Origin: Virgisporangium aliadipatigenens
Lineage (GTDB): Bacteria; Actinomycetota; Actinomycetes; Mycobacteriales; Micromonosporaceae
Assembly (NCBI RefSeq): GCF_016863615.1
Contig: NZ_BOPF01000017.1
Location: forward strand, 62,001 to 126,000
Length of the DNA stretch: 64,000 nt
Reading direction: 5' to 3'
Part shown: positions 47,432 to 57,402 of the stretch, one piece after another
Layout of the letters: each line of letters starts with the position of its first letter
How positions within the stretch are numbered: position 1 is the first letter of the stretch
The notes under the pieces: model-generated
What the model was told of the DNA's origin: nothing
The model's input: only the letters and a program-made list of their open reading frames with translations
Databases searched by the model: none
Program-made: the position numbers and the translations under genes

Positions 47432-47516
47432 CGGGCCTGGCGCGCGGTGCCGGCCCGGCGCCGGTACACTTGCGCGGGCTTTTAGCAGCGGAACGGAAGT
47501 AGGGAACCCCACCGGT

Positions 47517-48074
47517 ATGGCCACCACCAACGACCTGAAGAACGGTCTCGTGCTCAACCTCGACGGCGGGCTGTGGTCCGTTGTCGAATTCCAGCACGTC
47601 AAGCCAGGCAAGGGCGGGGCCTTCGTCCGGACCACGCTGAAGAACGTGCTCTCCGGCAAGGTCGTCGACAAGACGTTCAACGCCGGCACCAAGGTCGAGA
47701 CGGCGACCGTCGACAAGCGCACCATGCAGTACCTGTACGCCGACGGCGACGACTTCATCTTCATGGACCTGGACACCTACGACCAGATCCCGGTCCCGGC
47801 CGCCACCGTGGGTGACGCCGCCAACTACCTGCTGCCCGAGGCGGAGGTGATCGTGGCGACGCACGAGGGTGTGCCGCTGTACACCGAGCTGCCGGCGAGC
47901 GTGGTTCTGGAGATCACCTACACCGAGCCGGGCCTGCAGGGCGACCGTTCGACCGGTGGCAACAAGCCGGCGACGCTGGAGACCGGCGCGACGGTCAACG
48001 TGCCGCTGTTCATCACCACCGGCGAGAAGATCAAGGTCGACACGCGGGACGGCCGTTACCTCGGACGCGCCTGA
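47517..48074 (+). CDS. efp: Translation elongation factor P
   Basis: EF-P rescues ribosomes stalled at polyproline. The 185 residues form three beta-barrels: domain I with the loop [12 protein letters not shown], where Lys32 sits at the tip facing the peptidyl-transferase centre, domain II ([19 protein letters not shown]) and domain III ending [10 protein letters not shown]. The TGA shares its A with the nusB ATG. Given the many Pro-rich proteins nearby, demand for EF-P is plausible. Confidence 0.96.
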   Translation: MATTNDLKNGLVLNLDGGLWSVVEFQHVKPGKGGAFVRTTLKNVLSGKVVDKTFNAGTKVETATVDKRTMQYLYADGDDFIFMDLDTYDQIPVPAATVGDAANYLLPEAEVIVATHEGVPLYTELPASVVLEITYTEPGLQGDRSTGGNKPATLETGATVNVPLFITTGEKIKVDTRDGRYLGRA

Positions 48075-48586
48075 TGACCTCTGGCGACTACTCCCTGCCG
48101 GAGTATGTCGAGCTGGATCCCGATCCCGCGGAGAGCGGCGAGGCGCGGCCGGGGCCCGACGCGAGCATGCCGGCGGGCAACCTGTCGTCCCGCCGCAAGG
48201 CCCGTAAGCGCGCGCTCGACGTGCTGTACGAGGCTGACCTGCGCGACGCGGAGATCCGGCCGACCCTGGAGACGTACCTGGGCCGGCTGGAGCCGAAGCC
48301 GGATCACCTGGCGTACACCGTGCGCCTGGTCGAGGGCGTCGCCGGGCACCGGGACCGGATCGACGAGGTGATCTCCTCGTACGCGGAGGGCTGGACGCTG
48401 GACCGGATGCCGGTCGTCGACCGCAACCTGGCCCGCATCGCCGTGTTCGAGCTGCTCTACGCCGACGACATCGATTCGCCGGTGGCGATCACCGAGGCGG
48501 TCGAACTGGCGAAGGCGCTCTCCACGGACGACTCGCCCCGCTTCCTCAACGGCGTTCTCGGTCGCATCGCCGAGTACGCCGCCTGA
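48074..48586 (+). CDS. nusB: Transcription antitermination factor NusB
   Basis: A 170-residue NusB with an unusual 35-residue acidic N-terminal extension. The family core begins SRRKARKRALDVLYEADLRD, followed by HRDRIDEVISSYAEGWTLDRMPVVDRNLARIAVFELLY and EAVELAKALSTDDSPRFLNGVLGRIA. NusB with NusE binds boxA in rRNA leaders. It is coupled to efp. Confidence 0.95.
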   Translation: MTSGDYSLPEYVELDPDPAESGEARPGPDASMPAGNLSSRRKARKRALDVLYEADLRDAEIRPTLETYLGRLEPKPDHLAYTVRLVEGVAGHRDRIDEVISSYAEGWTLDRMPVVDRNLARIAVFELLYADDIDSPVAITEAVELAKALSTDDSPRFLNGVLGRIAEYAA

Positions 48587-48676
48587 GCCCCCCGGGGCAC
48601 TGGACCGGAGCGCAGCGGAGGGAAGCCGCCGTGGGGCGGAGCCGTGCACTGAGCGGGAAGCACTGATCGGGGGGAC
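48584..48676 (+). repeat. Intergenic mosaic repeat (family R2) after nusB
   Basis: Starts at the nusB TGA. It contains CTGGACCGGAGCGCAGCGG followed by AGGGAAGCCGCCG, a shortened version of the central R2 block, and GGGAAGCACTGA, matching the GGGAAGCAATGA end of the ureA-ureB copies. Confidence 0.6.
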
Positions 48677-48735
48677 TGCCCGCGGCGTGCGCGCATCGGC
48701 CACAATGGTGCTCCCATGCGCGGTGAGGCGAGGGT

Positions 48736-49365
48736 GTGATGGTGACGTCGACGGGTCGGCCGCAGGAGTCGCACCACTCCGTCCGTACCCGCCGGACGCT
48801 GGCGCTCGGTGCGCTGGCGGTGGCGGTGGTGATCGCGGCGGCGTCGGCCAGTGTCGCCGTTCTCGGGTTCGACATGGGGCGGGATCGGGAGTCCGCCGGC
48901 CCGCCCGCCGGAGCGGTGGCGTCGCCGTCGGAGTCCGCCCCGGCGGCGCCCGGTGGCACGTTCGGCCCGGGGGCGCCGTCGCGGTCGACGGGTGTGCAGC
49001 AGTCGCCGGAGCCGCCCCGGCCGCGTGAGGTGCGGCTGTCGAAGGAGATCGTCAGCGTCGACCTCGACACCGACCGCAGCCCGGCCGGCGTGGGGGCCGA
49101 TCTGACGTTCCAGCCCACGCATCTGCAGGCGTGGGACAGGGCGTTGCAGGTGCGCGGCACCGGCCCGCCGGTGAATCCGGACAGTTGCCAGGCGTCACCG
49201 GGGACGTGGCTGTACGTGGTCGACGCGGGCCAGCTCACCCGCGGATTGATGCTCTGCGTGCGCACCGACCAGGACCGCTACGGCACGCTCACCGTCACCG
49301 ACGTGGTGCCCGGCCGGGACACGCCGCTGGAGTCGGTCAGCTTCATCTACACGCTGCTCGGTTAG
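48736..49365 (+). CDS. Membrane-anchored protein of unknown function
   Basis: A 209-residue protein: short cytoplasmic N-terminus, one transmembrane helix (LALGALAVAVVIAAASASVAVLGF, about residues 22-45), a Gly/Pro/Ser linker, then an extracytoplasmic domain of about 120 residues starting at EVRLSKEIVSVDLDTDRS, with two cysteines (DSCQASPG and MLCVRT) and a beta-rich end (YGTLTVTDVVPG). I do not recognise the domain. GTG 48736 is directly followed by ATG 48739; either may be the start. Confidence 0.7.
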   Translation: MMVTSTGRPQESHHSVRTRRTLALGALAVAVVIAAASASVAVLGFDMGRDRESAGPPAGAVASPSESAPAAPGGTFGPGAPSRSTGVQQSPEPPRPREVRLSKEIVSVDLDTDRSPAGVGADLTFQPTHLQAWDRALQVRGTGPPVNPDSCQASPGTWLYVVDAGQLTRGLMLCVRTDQDRYGTLTVTDVVPGRDTPLESVSFIYTLLG

Positions 49366-49389
49366 CGTTCACATCGCCGCCATGGACGC

Positions 49390-49424
49390 CAAAGGGCCGC
49401 CCCCGGCCGGGACGACCCCTTTGT
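49390..49424. terminator. Bidirectional hairpin between convergent genes
   Basis: CAAAGGG at 49390-49396 pairs with CCCTTTG at 49417-49423, enclosing a self-complementary CCCGGCCGGG (49402-49411). It lies between the convergent membrane-protein gene and bldD and could serve both. Confidence 0.55.
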
Positions 49425-49437
49425 TGTCAGCGGTGAA

Positions 49438-49926
49438 TCAGGAGGCGAACAGCGAGCGCGGGTCGGTGACCAGCACCCCGTGCTCGTTGAGCCGCTCGAC
49501 CAGGCTCGACGTCGACTCGTCGTACACGATGGCCAGCGCCCGCAGGTCGTCGGCCCGGATGGAGAGCACGCGACCGTTGTAGTCGCCGCGCTGCTGCTGG
49601 ATCGCCCGGGCGTACCGGGCCACGTACTGCAGATCGTCGCCGGAGGCGTCGTAGAGCTTCTCCAGGTCGAGCACGATCTTGCCGGCGGACTCGTGGCGGA
49701 CGCCGCTGCCCTCGGGCAGGAGCTCGGCCACCGGAACCCGGTAGAACTCGGCCAGCTCGGCGAGGCGGGACACGGTGACGGCCCGGTCTCCCCGCTCGTA
49801 CGAACCGACGACGACGGCCTTCCAACGCCCGGCCGACTTCTCCTCGACGCCCTGCAGGGAGAGGCCCTGCTGCTGGCGAATGGAGCGCAGACGGGCTCCG
49901 AGGGACTTGGCGTACTCAGACGGCAT
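49438..49926 (-). CDS. bldD: Developmental regulator BldD
   Basis: The master repressor of sporulation genes in filamentous actinomycetes, 162 residues. The N-terminal XRE-type HTH spans about residues 8-70 ([38 protein letters not shown]). The C-terminal domain carries the complete cyclic-di-GMP signature RxD-x8-RxxD: Arg113-Gly-Asp115 and Arg124-Ala-Asp-Asp127. It should therefore dimerise and repress when c-di-GMP is high, as known for Streptomyces BldD. It is divergent from pyrR over 216 bases. Confidence 0.95.
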   Translation of the reverse strand: MPSEYAKSLGARLRSIRQQQGLSLQGVEEKSAGRWKAVVVGSYERGDRAVTVSRLAELAEFYRVPVAELLPEGSGVRHESAGKIVLDLEKLYDASGDDLQYVARYARAIQQQRGDYNGRVLSIRADDLRALAIVYDESTSSLVERLNEHGVLVTDPRSLFAS

Positions 49927-50105
49927 ACGGACACTCCCAGTTACTGTGCCGAGGGTGGTTCCCCGCGATCGCTACGGAGCGTGACCGTAACCGGGTTGGC
50001 ACCAGCGGTCAAGGGGTGTGACGAAACAGATCCGCTCAACGGGCCTGTCAATGGGCTGAGCGGCAGGCCCGACGGTAGGCTGTCGGGCGTTCGGCATCCT
50101 TTAAC

Positions 50106-50127
50106 GACCCGTCCCGTGAGGCGGGGA
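50106..50127 (+). promoter_or_regulatory. PyrR-binding RNA hairpin in the pyr leader
   Basis: The leader reads CCCG at 50108-50111, loop TCCCGTGAGG, then CGGG at 50122-50125. The loop matches the PyrR-binding consensus (UCCnGnGAGG). The hairpin is directly followed by the ribosome binding site GGAAGGAGGG (50125-50134) of pyrR, with no terminator visible. UMP-bound PyrR should therefore hide the ribosome binding site, as proposed for mycobacteria. Confidence 0.8.
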
Positions 50128-50142
50128 AGGAGGGCCCTTCCA

Positions 50143-50724
50143 TTGGGCTACCCAGCGTCGTCTGCGTCGGCCGCTTCGCCATCCACGCAGGGTAAGACGA
50201 TTCTCGAAACGGGCGATATCGGTCGAATCATAGACCGGATCGCCCATCAGATCCTCGAAAAGACCTCCGGCGCCCGTGACGTCGTTCTGGTCGGGATCGC
50301 CACCCGCGGTGTGCCGTTGGCCCGACGCCTGGTGGAACGGATCTCGACGTTCGAGTCCGTCGATGTACCGCTCGGTGTGCTCGACATCACTCTGTACCGG
50401 GACGATCTTCGCTTACGCGGTGCACGCTCGGTCGGTCACACGGAGGTACCGCCGGAGGGCATCGACGGGCGACGCGTGGTTCTCGTCGACGACGTGCTCT
50501 TCTCCGGCCGGACGGTCCGCGCCGCGCTCGACGCGTTGAAGGACATCGGTCGGCCGCGTGCCGTGCAGCTCGCCGTTCTCGTCGACCGTGGCCACCGGGA
50601 ACTGCCGATCCGCGCGGACTACGTCGGCAAGAACATCCCCACCGCGCTCACCGAGTCGGTGAAGGTGCTGCTGACCGAGACCGACGGCCGCGACGCCGTC
50701 GTTCTCCAGGAGGAAACGGCATGA
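50143..50724 (+). CDS. pyrR: Bifunctional pyr operon regulator / uracil phosphoribosyltransferase PyrR
   Basis: A 193-residue PyrR. It shows [47 protein letters not shown] and the PRPP loop [21 protein letters not shown]. It binds the leader RNA when UMP/UTP is high, and may also make UMP from uracil. The start is TTG 50143, placed 8 bases after a strong GGAAGGAGGG; a GTG at 50116 would lie inside the regulatory hairpin loop. ATGA overlap with pyrB. Confidence 0.94.
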   Translation: MGYPASSASAASPSTQGKTILETGDIGRIIDRIAHQILEKTSGARDVVLVGIATRGVPLARRLVERISTFESVDVPLGVLDITLYRDDLRLRGARSVGHTEVPPEGIDGRRVVLVDDVLFSGRTVRAALDALKDIGRPRAVQLAVLVDRGHRELPIRADYVGKNIPTALTESVKVLLTETDGRDAVVLQEETA

Positions 50725-51635
50725 TCCACGACCTGCTGTCGGCGGCCGACCTGGACGCCGACTCCGCCACGCTGATCCTGGACACCGCCGTCGAGATGGC
50801 GGCGATGGCCGACCGGGACATCAAGAAGCTGCCGACCCTGCGCGGGCGTACCGTCGTGAACCTCTTCTACGAGGACTCGACGCGGACCCGGATCTCGTTC
50901 GAGGCGGCCGCCAAGCGCCTGTCCGCCGATGTGATCAATTTTTCGGCCAAGGGGTCGAGCGTCTCCAAGGGCGAGAGCCTGAAGGACACCGCGCTCACCC
51001 TGCAGGCCATGGGCGCCGACGCGGTGGTCGTGCGGCACCAGGCCTCGGGCGCGCCGCACCGCCTCGCCACCTGGGTCGACGGCCGGGTGATCAACGCCGG
51101 CGACGGCACCCACGAGCACCCCACCCAGGCGCTGCTGGACGCCTACACGCTGCGTTCGCGGCTCGGCGGGATCGCCGGACGGCACGTGGCGATCGTCGGC
51201 GACGTGCTGCACAGCCGGGTCGCCCGTTCCAACGTGCTGCTGCTGCACACGCTCGGCGCCAAGGTCACCCTGGTCGCCCCGCCGACGCTGGTGCCGGTCG
51301 GGGTGTCCGAGTGGAACGCCGACGTCAGCTACGACTTCGACGCGGTTCTCCCGTCGGTCGACGCCGTGATGATGCTGCGGGTGCAGCGGGAACGGATGGG
51401 TGAGGCCTACTTCCCCTCCGCCCGCGAGTACTCGCGCCGCTACGGGTTGGACCCGGTGCGCGTGAGCCGCCTGCCGGAGCACGCCATCGTCATGCACCCC
51501 GGTCCGATGATCCGGGGCATGGAGATCACCCCCGAGGTGGCCGACTCGCCGCGTTCCACCATCGTGGAGCAGGTCGCCAACGGGGTCGCGGTGCGCATGT
51601 CCGTTCTTTACCACCTGCTGGGTGGCTTCAAGTGA
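50721..51635 (+). CDS. pyrB: Aspartate carbamoyltransferase catalytic subunit
   Basis: PyrB joins carbamoyl phosphate and aspartate, the committed pyrimidine step. The 304-residue protein has [27 protein letters not shown], the [12 protein letters not shown] motif, [11 protein letters not shown] and [11 protein letters not shown]. There is no pyrI. The stop codon begins repeat R1 copy C, after which pyrC follows. Confidence 0.97.
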   Translation: MIHDLLSAADLDADSATLILDTAVEMAAMADRDIKKLPTLRGRTVVNLFYEDSTRTRISFEAAAKRLSADVINFSAKGSSVSKGESLKDTALTLQAMGADAVVVRHQASGAPHRLATWVDGRVINAGDGTHEHPTQALLDAYTLRSRLGGIAGRHVAIVGDVLHSRVARSNVLLLHTLGAKVTLVAPPTLVPVGVSEWNADVSYDFDAVLPSVDAVMMLRVQRERMGEAYFPSAREYSRRYGLDPVRVSRLPEHAIVMHPGPMIRGMEITPEVADSPRSTIVEQVANGVAVRMSVLYHLLGGFK

Positions 51636-51674
51636 GCAGCAAGGGCGCAGCTTGCGAGCACCGCCGTCGCGAAC
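51633..51674 (+). repeat. Intergenic repeat R1, copy C (pyrB-pyrC)
   Basis: A 42-bp element starting at the pyrB stop (TGAGCAGCAAGG), continuing CGCAGCTTGCGAG and GTCGCGAAC, with one base fewer than copies A and B. AGGAGACAGC then leads into the pyrC ATG. Confidence 0.85.
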
Positions 51675-51684
51675 AGGAGACAGC

Positions 51685-52968
51685 ATGACGACGTTCCGGA
51701 TCAGAGGCGCACGGATCCTGGGCGGTGACCCGACCGACCTGCTGGTGCGCGACGGCGTCGTGGCGGCCGTCGGTGCCGACGCGGACGCCCCGGGCGCCGA
51801 GAGCGTCGACGCGGACGGCCTGGTCGCCCTGCCGGGTCTCGTGGACCTGCACACCCACCTGCGCGAACCGGGCCGCGAGGACGCCGAGACCGTGCTGACC
51901 GGCTCCCGCGCGGCCGCCCTGGGCGGGTACACGGCGGTGTGCGCGATGGCCAACACCGACCCGGTCGCCGACACGGCCGGCGTGGTCGAACAGGTCTGGC
52001 GGCTCGGCCGCGAGGCGGGGCTGGTCGACGTGCAGCCGATCGGCGCCGTGACGGTGGGCCTGGGCGGCGAACGCCTCGCCGAGCTGGGCGCCATGGCGGA
52101 CTCCGCGGCCAGTGTGCGGGTCTTCTCCGACGACGGCCACTGCGTCTTCGACCCGCGGCTCATGCGGCGCGCGTTGGAGTACGTGAAGGCGTTCGACGGA
52201 GTGATCGCCCAACACGCCGAGGAACCGCGACTGACCGTCGGCGCCCAGATGCACGAAGGCGTTGTTTCGGCCCGGCTCGGGCTGACCGGGTGGCCGGCGG
52301 TCGCCGAGGAGTCGATCATCGCGCGGGACGCCCTGCTGGCCGGCCACGTCGGCGCCCGGCTGCACATCTGCCACGTCTCGACCAGGGGCAGTGTCGACAT
52401 CATCCGCTGGGCCAAGGCGCGCGGCGTGCGGATCACCGCCGAGGTGACGCCGCACCACCTGCTGCTCACCGACACCCGCGCGGAGTCCTTCGACCCGGTC
52501 TTCAAGGTGAACCCGCCGCTGCGCACCGCCGAGGACGTCGAGGCGCTGCGGGAGGCGCTCGTCGAGGGGATCGTGGACATCGTCGCCACCGACCACGCGC
52601 CGCACACCACGGAGGACAAGGAGTGCGAGTGGGCCTACGCCCGGCCGGGCATGCTCGGCCTGGAGACGGCCCTGTCGATCGTGCAGGACGTGGCGCTGGA
52701 CCGGCTCGGCTGGGACGGCATCGCCGAGCGGATGTCCCGCACGCCGGCCCGCATCGCCGGGCTCACCGACCACGGCCGTGACCCCGCCCCGGGTGTGCCG
52801 GCCAACCTGACGCTGGTCGACCCGGCCGCCCGCCGGCAGGTCGACCCCGGCTCGCTGGCGAGCCGCAGCCGCAACACGCCGTACGCCGGCATGACCCTGC
52901 CCGGTCGCATCGTCGCGACCTTCCTGCGTGGGGAAGCAACTGTTCTCGACGGGAAGGTGGTCAAGTGA
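51685..52968 (+). CDS. pyrC: Dihydroorotase (type I)
   Basis: A zinc amidohydrolase of 427 residues closing carbamoyl-aspartate to dihydroorotate. Metal ligands are in [30 protein letters not shown] and [27 protein letters not shown] and GMLGLETAL complete the class I pattern. ATG at 51685 has AGGAGA upstream. Its TGA overlaps the carA GTG. Confidence 0.96.
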   Translation: MTTFRIRGARILGGDPTDLLVRDGVVAAVGADADAPGAESVDADGLVALPGLVDLHTHLREPGREDAETVLTGSRAAALGGYTAVCAMANTDPVADTAGVVEQVWRLGREAGLVDVQPIGAVTVGLGGERLAELGAMADSAASVRVFSDDGHCVFDPRLMRRALEYVKAFDGVIAQHAEEPRLTVGAQMHEGVVSARLGLTGWPAVAEESIIARDALLAGHVGARLHICHVSTRGSVDIIRWAKARGVRITAEVTPHHLLLTDTRAESFDPVFKVNPPLRTAEDVEALREALVEGIVDIVATDHAPHTTEDKECEWAYARPGMLGLETALSIVQDVALDRLGWDGIAERMSRTPARIAGLTDHGRDPAPGVPANLTLVDPAARRQVDPGSLASRSRNTPYAGMTLPGRIVATFLRGEATVLDGKVVK

Positions 52969-54065
52969 CCTCCGCTATTTTGGTGCTCGAAGACGGCCGG
53001 GCCTTCCGGGGCGAGGCCTACGGGGCGGTCGGGGAGACGTTCGGGGAGGCGGTCTTCAACACCGGCATGACCGGTTATCAGGAGACGCTGACCGACCCGT
53101 CGTACCACCGGCAGGTGGTGGTGATGACCGCGCCGCACATCGGCAACACCGGGGTGAACGGCGAGGACGACGAGTCGTCGCGGATCTGGGTCTCCGGTTA
53201 TGTTGTGCGCGATCCCGCGCGCGCCCCGTCCAACTGGCGCTCGACCGGCGCGCTGTCCGACCGGCTCGCGGCCGAGGGCATCGTCGGGATCTCGGGGGTG
53301 GACACGCGGGCGCTGACGCGCCATCTGCGTGAGCGCGGCGCCATGCGCGTCGGGGTGTCCTCTGTGGACACCGATCCCGCTTCCCTGTTGGAACGGGTCC
53401 GCACGCAGCCGTCGATGGCCGGCGCCAACCTGGTGGACGAGGTGTCGACCGATTCGGCCTATGTGCACGAGGCCGAGGGGGAGCACCGGTTCACCGTCGC
53501 GGCGCTGGACCTCGGCATCAAGCGCAACACCCCGCGCCGCCTGGCCGCCCGCGGCGTCACCACGCACGTGATCCCGGCGTCGTCCACTGTGGACGATGTG
53601 CTGGCGGTCGGCGCCGACGCGGTGTTCCTGTCCAACGGGCCGGGCGATCCGGCCACCGCCGACCACCAGGTCGAGGTGACCGCCGAACTGCTGCGCCGCG
53701 GCGTGCCGGTCTTCGGCATCTGCTTCGGCAACCAGATCCTGGGCCGGGCGCTCGGCTTCGGCACCTACAAGCTGAAGTACGGCCACCGGGGGATCAACCA
53801 GCCGGTGATGGACCGCACCACGGGCAAGGTCGAGGTGACGGCGCACAACCACGGCTTCGCCGTCGACGCGCCGATCGACCGGGTCGCCGACACTCCTTTC
53901 GGCGGTGTCGAGGTCGCGCACGTCTGCCTCAACGACAACGTGGTGGAGGGGCTGCGGTGCCTCGACGCCCGCGCCTTCTCCGTGCAGTACCACCCCGAGG
54001 CGGCCGCCGGGCCGCACGACGCCGATTACCTGTTCAACCGGTTCGTGGAGCTCATCAATGCCTAA
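52965..54065 (+). CDS. carA: Carbamoyl-phosphate synthase small (glutaminase) subunit
   Basis: CarA releases ammonia from glutamine for CarB. The 366 residues begin [20 protein letters not shown] and include [16 protein letters not shown]. The class I glutaminase domain has nucleophile Cys in [14 protein letters not shown] and the His/Glu pair in [21 protein letters not shown] start overlapping pyrC by 4 bases; the TAA lies 8 bases inside carB. Confidence 0.96.
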   Translation: MTSAILVLEDGRAFRGEAYGAVGETFGEAVFNTGMTGYQETLTDPSYHRQVVVMTAPHIGNTGVNGEDDESSRIWVSGYVVRDPARAPSNWRSTGALSDRLAAEGIVGISGVDTRALTRHLRERGAMRVGVSSVDTDPASLLERVRTQPSMAGANLVDEVSTDSAYVHEAEGEHRFTVAALDLGIKRNTPRRLAARGVTTHVIPASSTVDDVLAVGADAVFLSNGPGDPATADHQVEVTAELLRRGVPVFGICFGNQILGRALGFGTYKLKYGHRGINQPVMDRTTGKVEVTAHNHGFAVDAPIDRVADTPFGGVEVAHVCLNDNVVEGLRCLDARAFSVQYHPEAAAGPHDADYLFNRFVELINA

Positions 54066-57000
54066 AAGGACCGACATCAAGCACGTGCTCGTCATCGGCT
54101 CCGGCCCGATCGTCATCGGCCAGGCGTGCGAGTTCGACTACTCGGGTACGCAGGCGTGCCGCGTGCTGCGCGCCGAGGGCATCCGGGTCTCCCTGGTGAA
54201 CTCCAACCCGGCGACGATCATGACGGACCCCGAGTTCGCCGACGCGACCTACGTGGAGCCGATCACGCCGGAGTTCGTGGAGCTGGTCATCGCCAAGGAA
54301 CGCCCCGACGCGATTCTCGCCACGCTCGGCGGCCAGACGGCGCTCAACACCGCCGTCGCGCTGCACGAGTCGGGTGTGCTCGACAAGTACGGCGTCGAAC
54401 TGATCGGCGCCGACATCGACGCCATCCGGCGCGGCGAGGACCGGCAGCTGTTCAAGGAGATCGTGGTCCGGGCCGGCGGCGACGTGCCCCGCTCCCGGGT
54501 GTGCCACTCCATGGAGGAGGTGCACGAGACCGTCCGCGAACTCGGCCTCCCGGTGGTGATCCGGCCCTCGTTCACCATGGGCGGGCTCGGCTCCGGCATG
54601 GCGCACACCAACGACGACCTGGCCCGCATCGCCGGCGCCGGGCTCGCCGCCAGCCCCGTGCACGAGGTTCTCATCGAGGAGAGCGTGCTGGGCTGGAAGG
54701 AGTACGAGCTGGAGCTGATGCGCGACCGCAAGGACAACGTGGTCGTGGTCTGTTCCATCGAGAACGTCGACGCGATGGGCGTGCACACCGGCGACTCCGT
54801 GACGGTGGCCCCGGCGATGACGCTCACCGACCGGGAGTACCAGCGGCTGCGCGACCTGGGTATCGCCGTGCTGCGCGAGGTCGGCGTGGACACCGGCGGC
54901 TGCAACATCCAGTTCGCGGTCAACCCGGTGGACGGCCGGCTCGTGGTCATCGAGATGAACCCGCGCGTCTCCCGCTCTTCCGCGCTGGCCTCGAAGGCGA
55001 CCGGCTTCCCGATCGCGAAGATCGCCGCCAAGCTGGCCATCGGCTACACGCTCGACGAGATCCCGAACGACATCACCGGCTCCACGCCGGCCGCGTTCGA
55101 GCCGACGCTCGACTACGTGGTGGTGAAGATCCCGCGCTTCGCGTTCGAGAAGTTCCCGGCGGCCGACACCGAACTGACCACGACGATGAAGTCCGTCGGC
55201 GAGGCCATGGCGCTGGGGCGCAACTTCACCGAGGCGCTGGGCAAGGCGATGCGTTCGATGGAGACGAAGGCGTCGGGCTTCTGGACCGTGCCCCACAAGG
55301 GTGACCTCGACGGCCTCCGGGTCCCGCACGACGGGCGCCTCTACACCCTGGAGGCGGCGCTGCGCGGCGGCGCGTCCGTGGCGGAGGTCTGCGCGGCCTC
55401 CGGGATGGATCCCTGGTTCGTCGAGGAGATCGCCGGCCTGGTGGCCCTGCGCCAGGAGATCCTGGACGCGGCCGTGCTGGACCTGCCGCTGCTGCGCAAG
55501 GCGAAGCGGGCCGGCCTGTCCGACCGGCAGCTCGCCGCGCTGCGCCCGGAACTGGCCGGCGAGGACGGCGTGCGCACCCTGCGGCACCGGCTCGGCCTGC
55601 ACCCGGTGTACAAGACGGTGGACACGTGCGCGGCGGAGTTCGCGGCCCGCACGCCGTACCACTACTCCTCCTACGACGAGGAGACCGAGGTCGCGCCCTC
55701 GGACCGGCCCAAGGTGATCATCCTGGGCTCCGGCCCGAACCGGATCGGCCAGGGCATCGAGTTCGACTACTCGTGCGTGCACGCCGTCATGGCGCTGCGC
55801 GAGGCGGGCTACGAGACCGTCATGGTCAACTGCAACCCGGAGACGGTCTCCACCGACTACGACACCGCCGACCGGCTGTACTTCGAGCCGCTGACGTTCG
55901 AGGACGTCTACGAGGTGTTCCGGGCCGAGGACGAGTCCGGCCGCGCGGCCGGCGGCCCGGGCGTGGTGGGCGTGATCGTCCAGCTGGGCGGCCAGACCCC
56001 GCTCGGCCTGGCCCGCAAGCTGGCGGCCGCCGGCCTCCCGGTCGTCGGCACCTCGCCCGAGTCGATCCACAGCGCCGAGGACCGCGGCGTCTTCGGCAAG
56101 CTCCTGACCGAGGCCGGTCTACGAGCCCCTGCCCATGGAACGGCCACGAGCTTCCCCGAGGCGAAGAAGATCGCGGACGAGATCGGCTACCCGGTGCTGG
56201 TGCGCCCCTCGTACGTGCTCGGCGGGCGGGGCATGGAGATCGTGTACGACGAACGGATCCTGCGCGAGTACATCGCCCGCGCCACCGACATCTCGCCCGA
56301 ACATCCGGTGCTGGTCGACCGGTTCCTCGACGACGCGATCGAGATCGACGTGGACGCGCTCGCCGACAGCGCCGGTGAGGTGTACCTCGGCGGCGTGATG
56401 GAACACATCGAGGAGGCCGGCGTGCACTCCGGCGACTCGGCGTGCGTCCTCCCGCCGATCACGCTCTCCGCGACGCATCTGGCGGAGGTGCGCCGCTACA
56501 CGACCGCGCTCGCCCGCGGGATCGGCGTGCGCGGCCTCCTGAACGTCCAGTACGCGCTCAAGGACGACGCGCTGTACGTCCTGGAGGCGAACCCGCGCGC
56601 GTCGCGCACGGTGCCGTTCGTGTCGAAGGCGACGGCGGTGCCCCTGGCGAAGGCGGCGGCCCGGATCGCGCTCGGCGCGACCATCGCCGACCTGCGCGCC
56701 GAGGGGCTGCTGCCGCCCACGGGCGACGGCGGGGAGGCCGCCGCGGGTGCGCCGATCGCGGTGAAGGAGGCGGTGCTGCCGTTCAAGCGGTTCCGCACCA
56801 CCGACGGGCAGGGCGTGGACAGCCTGCTGGGGCCGGAGATGAAGTCGACCGGCGAGGTGATGGGCATCGACCCGGCCTTCGGGCACGCGTTCGCCAAGTC
56901 CCAGGCGGCCGCCTACGGGTCCCTGCCCACGAAGGGGAAGGTGCTGGTCACGGTCGCCAACCGGGACAAGCGCGGCATGATCTTCCCGGTGAAGCGGCTG

Positions 57001-57402
57001 GCCGACCTCGGGTTCACGATCGTGGCCACCGCCGGAACGGGCGAGGTGTTCCGCCGCTACGGGGTGGAGTGCGACATCGTGCCGAAGCACTTCGAGGCCG
57101 GCGAGGGGCCGCACGCCGTGGCGCTGATCGCGGCGGGCGAGATCGACCTGGTGATCAACACGCCGCAGGGTCCGGCCGCGCGCCAGGACGGCTACGAGAT
57201 CCGCAGCGCGGCCGTCGTGGCCGACATCCCGTGCATCACCACCCTGCCGGGTGCGGCGGCCGCGGTGATGGGCATCGAGGCGCTGCTGCGCGGCGAGATG
57301 GCCGTGCGTCCCCTTCAGGAACTCCACGCCGCCATGCGTCCGCCGAGCGCGCGCGGGGACGGCGGATCAGGCGCCGGCAACGCGCCCGCGCGGGAGGAGT
57401 AG
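54058..57402 (+). CDS. carB: Carbamoyl-phosphate synthase large subunit
   Basis: CarB makes carbamoyl phosphate with two ATP-grasp halves (phosphate and carbamate sites): [21 protein letters not shown] near residue 10 and [20 protein letters not shown] near 558, each with GGQT motifs. The C-terminal MGS-like allosteric domain follows ([33 protein letters not shown]). At 1114 residues it runs about 20 residues past the usual end near [11 protein letters not shown]; that tail ([19 protein letters not shown]) is encoded by sequence matching repeat family R2. The stop shares one base with pyrD. Confidence 0.96.
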   Translation: MPKRTDIKHVLVIGSGPIVIGQACEFDYSGTQACRVLRAEGIRVSLVNSNPATIMTDPEFADATYVEPITPEFVELVIAKERPDAILATLGGQTALNTAVALHESGVLDKYGVELIGADIDAIRRGEDRQLFKEIVVRAGGDVPRSRVCHSMEEVHETVRELGLPVVIRPSFTMGGLGSGMAHTNDDLARIAGAGLAASPVHEVLIEESVLGWKEYELELMRDRKDNVVVVCSIENVDAMGVHTGDSVTVAPAMTLTDREYQRLRDLGIAVLREVGVDTGGCNIQFAVNPVDGRLVVIEMNPRVSRSSALASKATGFPIAKIAAKLAIGYTLDEIPNDITGSTPAAFEPTLDYVVVKIPRFAFEKFPAADTELTTTMKSVGEAMALGRNFTEALGKAMRSMETKASGFWTVPHKGDLDGLRVPHDGRLYTLEAALRGGASVAEVCAASGMDPWFVEEIAGLVALRQEILDAAVLDLPLLRKAKRAGLSDRQLAALRPELAGEDGVRTLRHRLGLHPVYKTVDTCAAEFAARTPYHYSSYDEETEVAPSDRPKVIILGSGPNRIGQGIEFDYSCVHAVMALREAGYETVMVNCNPETVSTDYDTADRLYFEPLTFEDVYEVFRAEDESGRAAGGPGVVGVIVQLGGQTPLGLARKLAAAGLPVVGTSPESIHSAEDRGVFGKLLTEAGLRAPAHGTATSFPEAKKIADEIGYPVLVRPSYVLGGRGMEIVYDERILREYIARATDISPEHPVLVDRFLDDAIEIDVDALADSAGEVYLGGVMEHIEEAGVHSGDSACVLPPITLSATHLAEVRRYTTALARGIGVRGLLNVQYALKDDALYVLEANPRASRTVPFVSKATAVPLAKAAARIALGATIADLRAEGLLPPTGDGGEAAAGAPIAVKEAVLPFKRFRTTDGQGVDSLLGPEMKSTGEVMGIDPAFGHAFAKSQAAAYGSLPTKGKVLVTVANRDKRGMIFPVKRLADLGFTIVATAGTGEVFRRYGVECDIVPKHFEAGEGPHAVALIAAGEIDLVINTPQGPAARQDGYEIRSAAVVADIPCITTLPGAAAAVMGIEALLRGEMAVRPLQELHAAMRPPSARGDGGSGAGNAPAREE

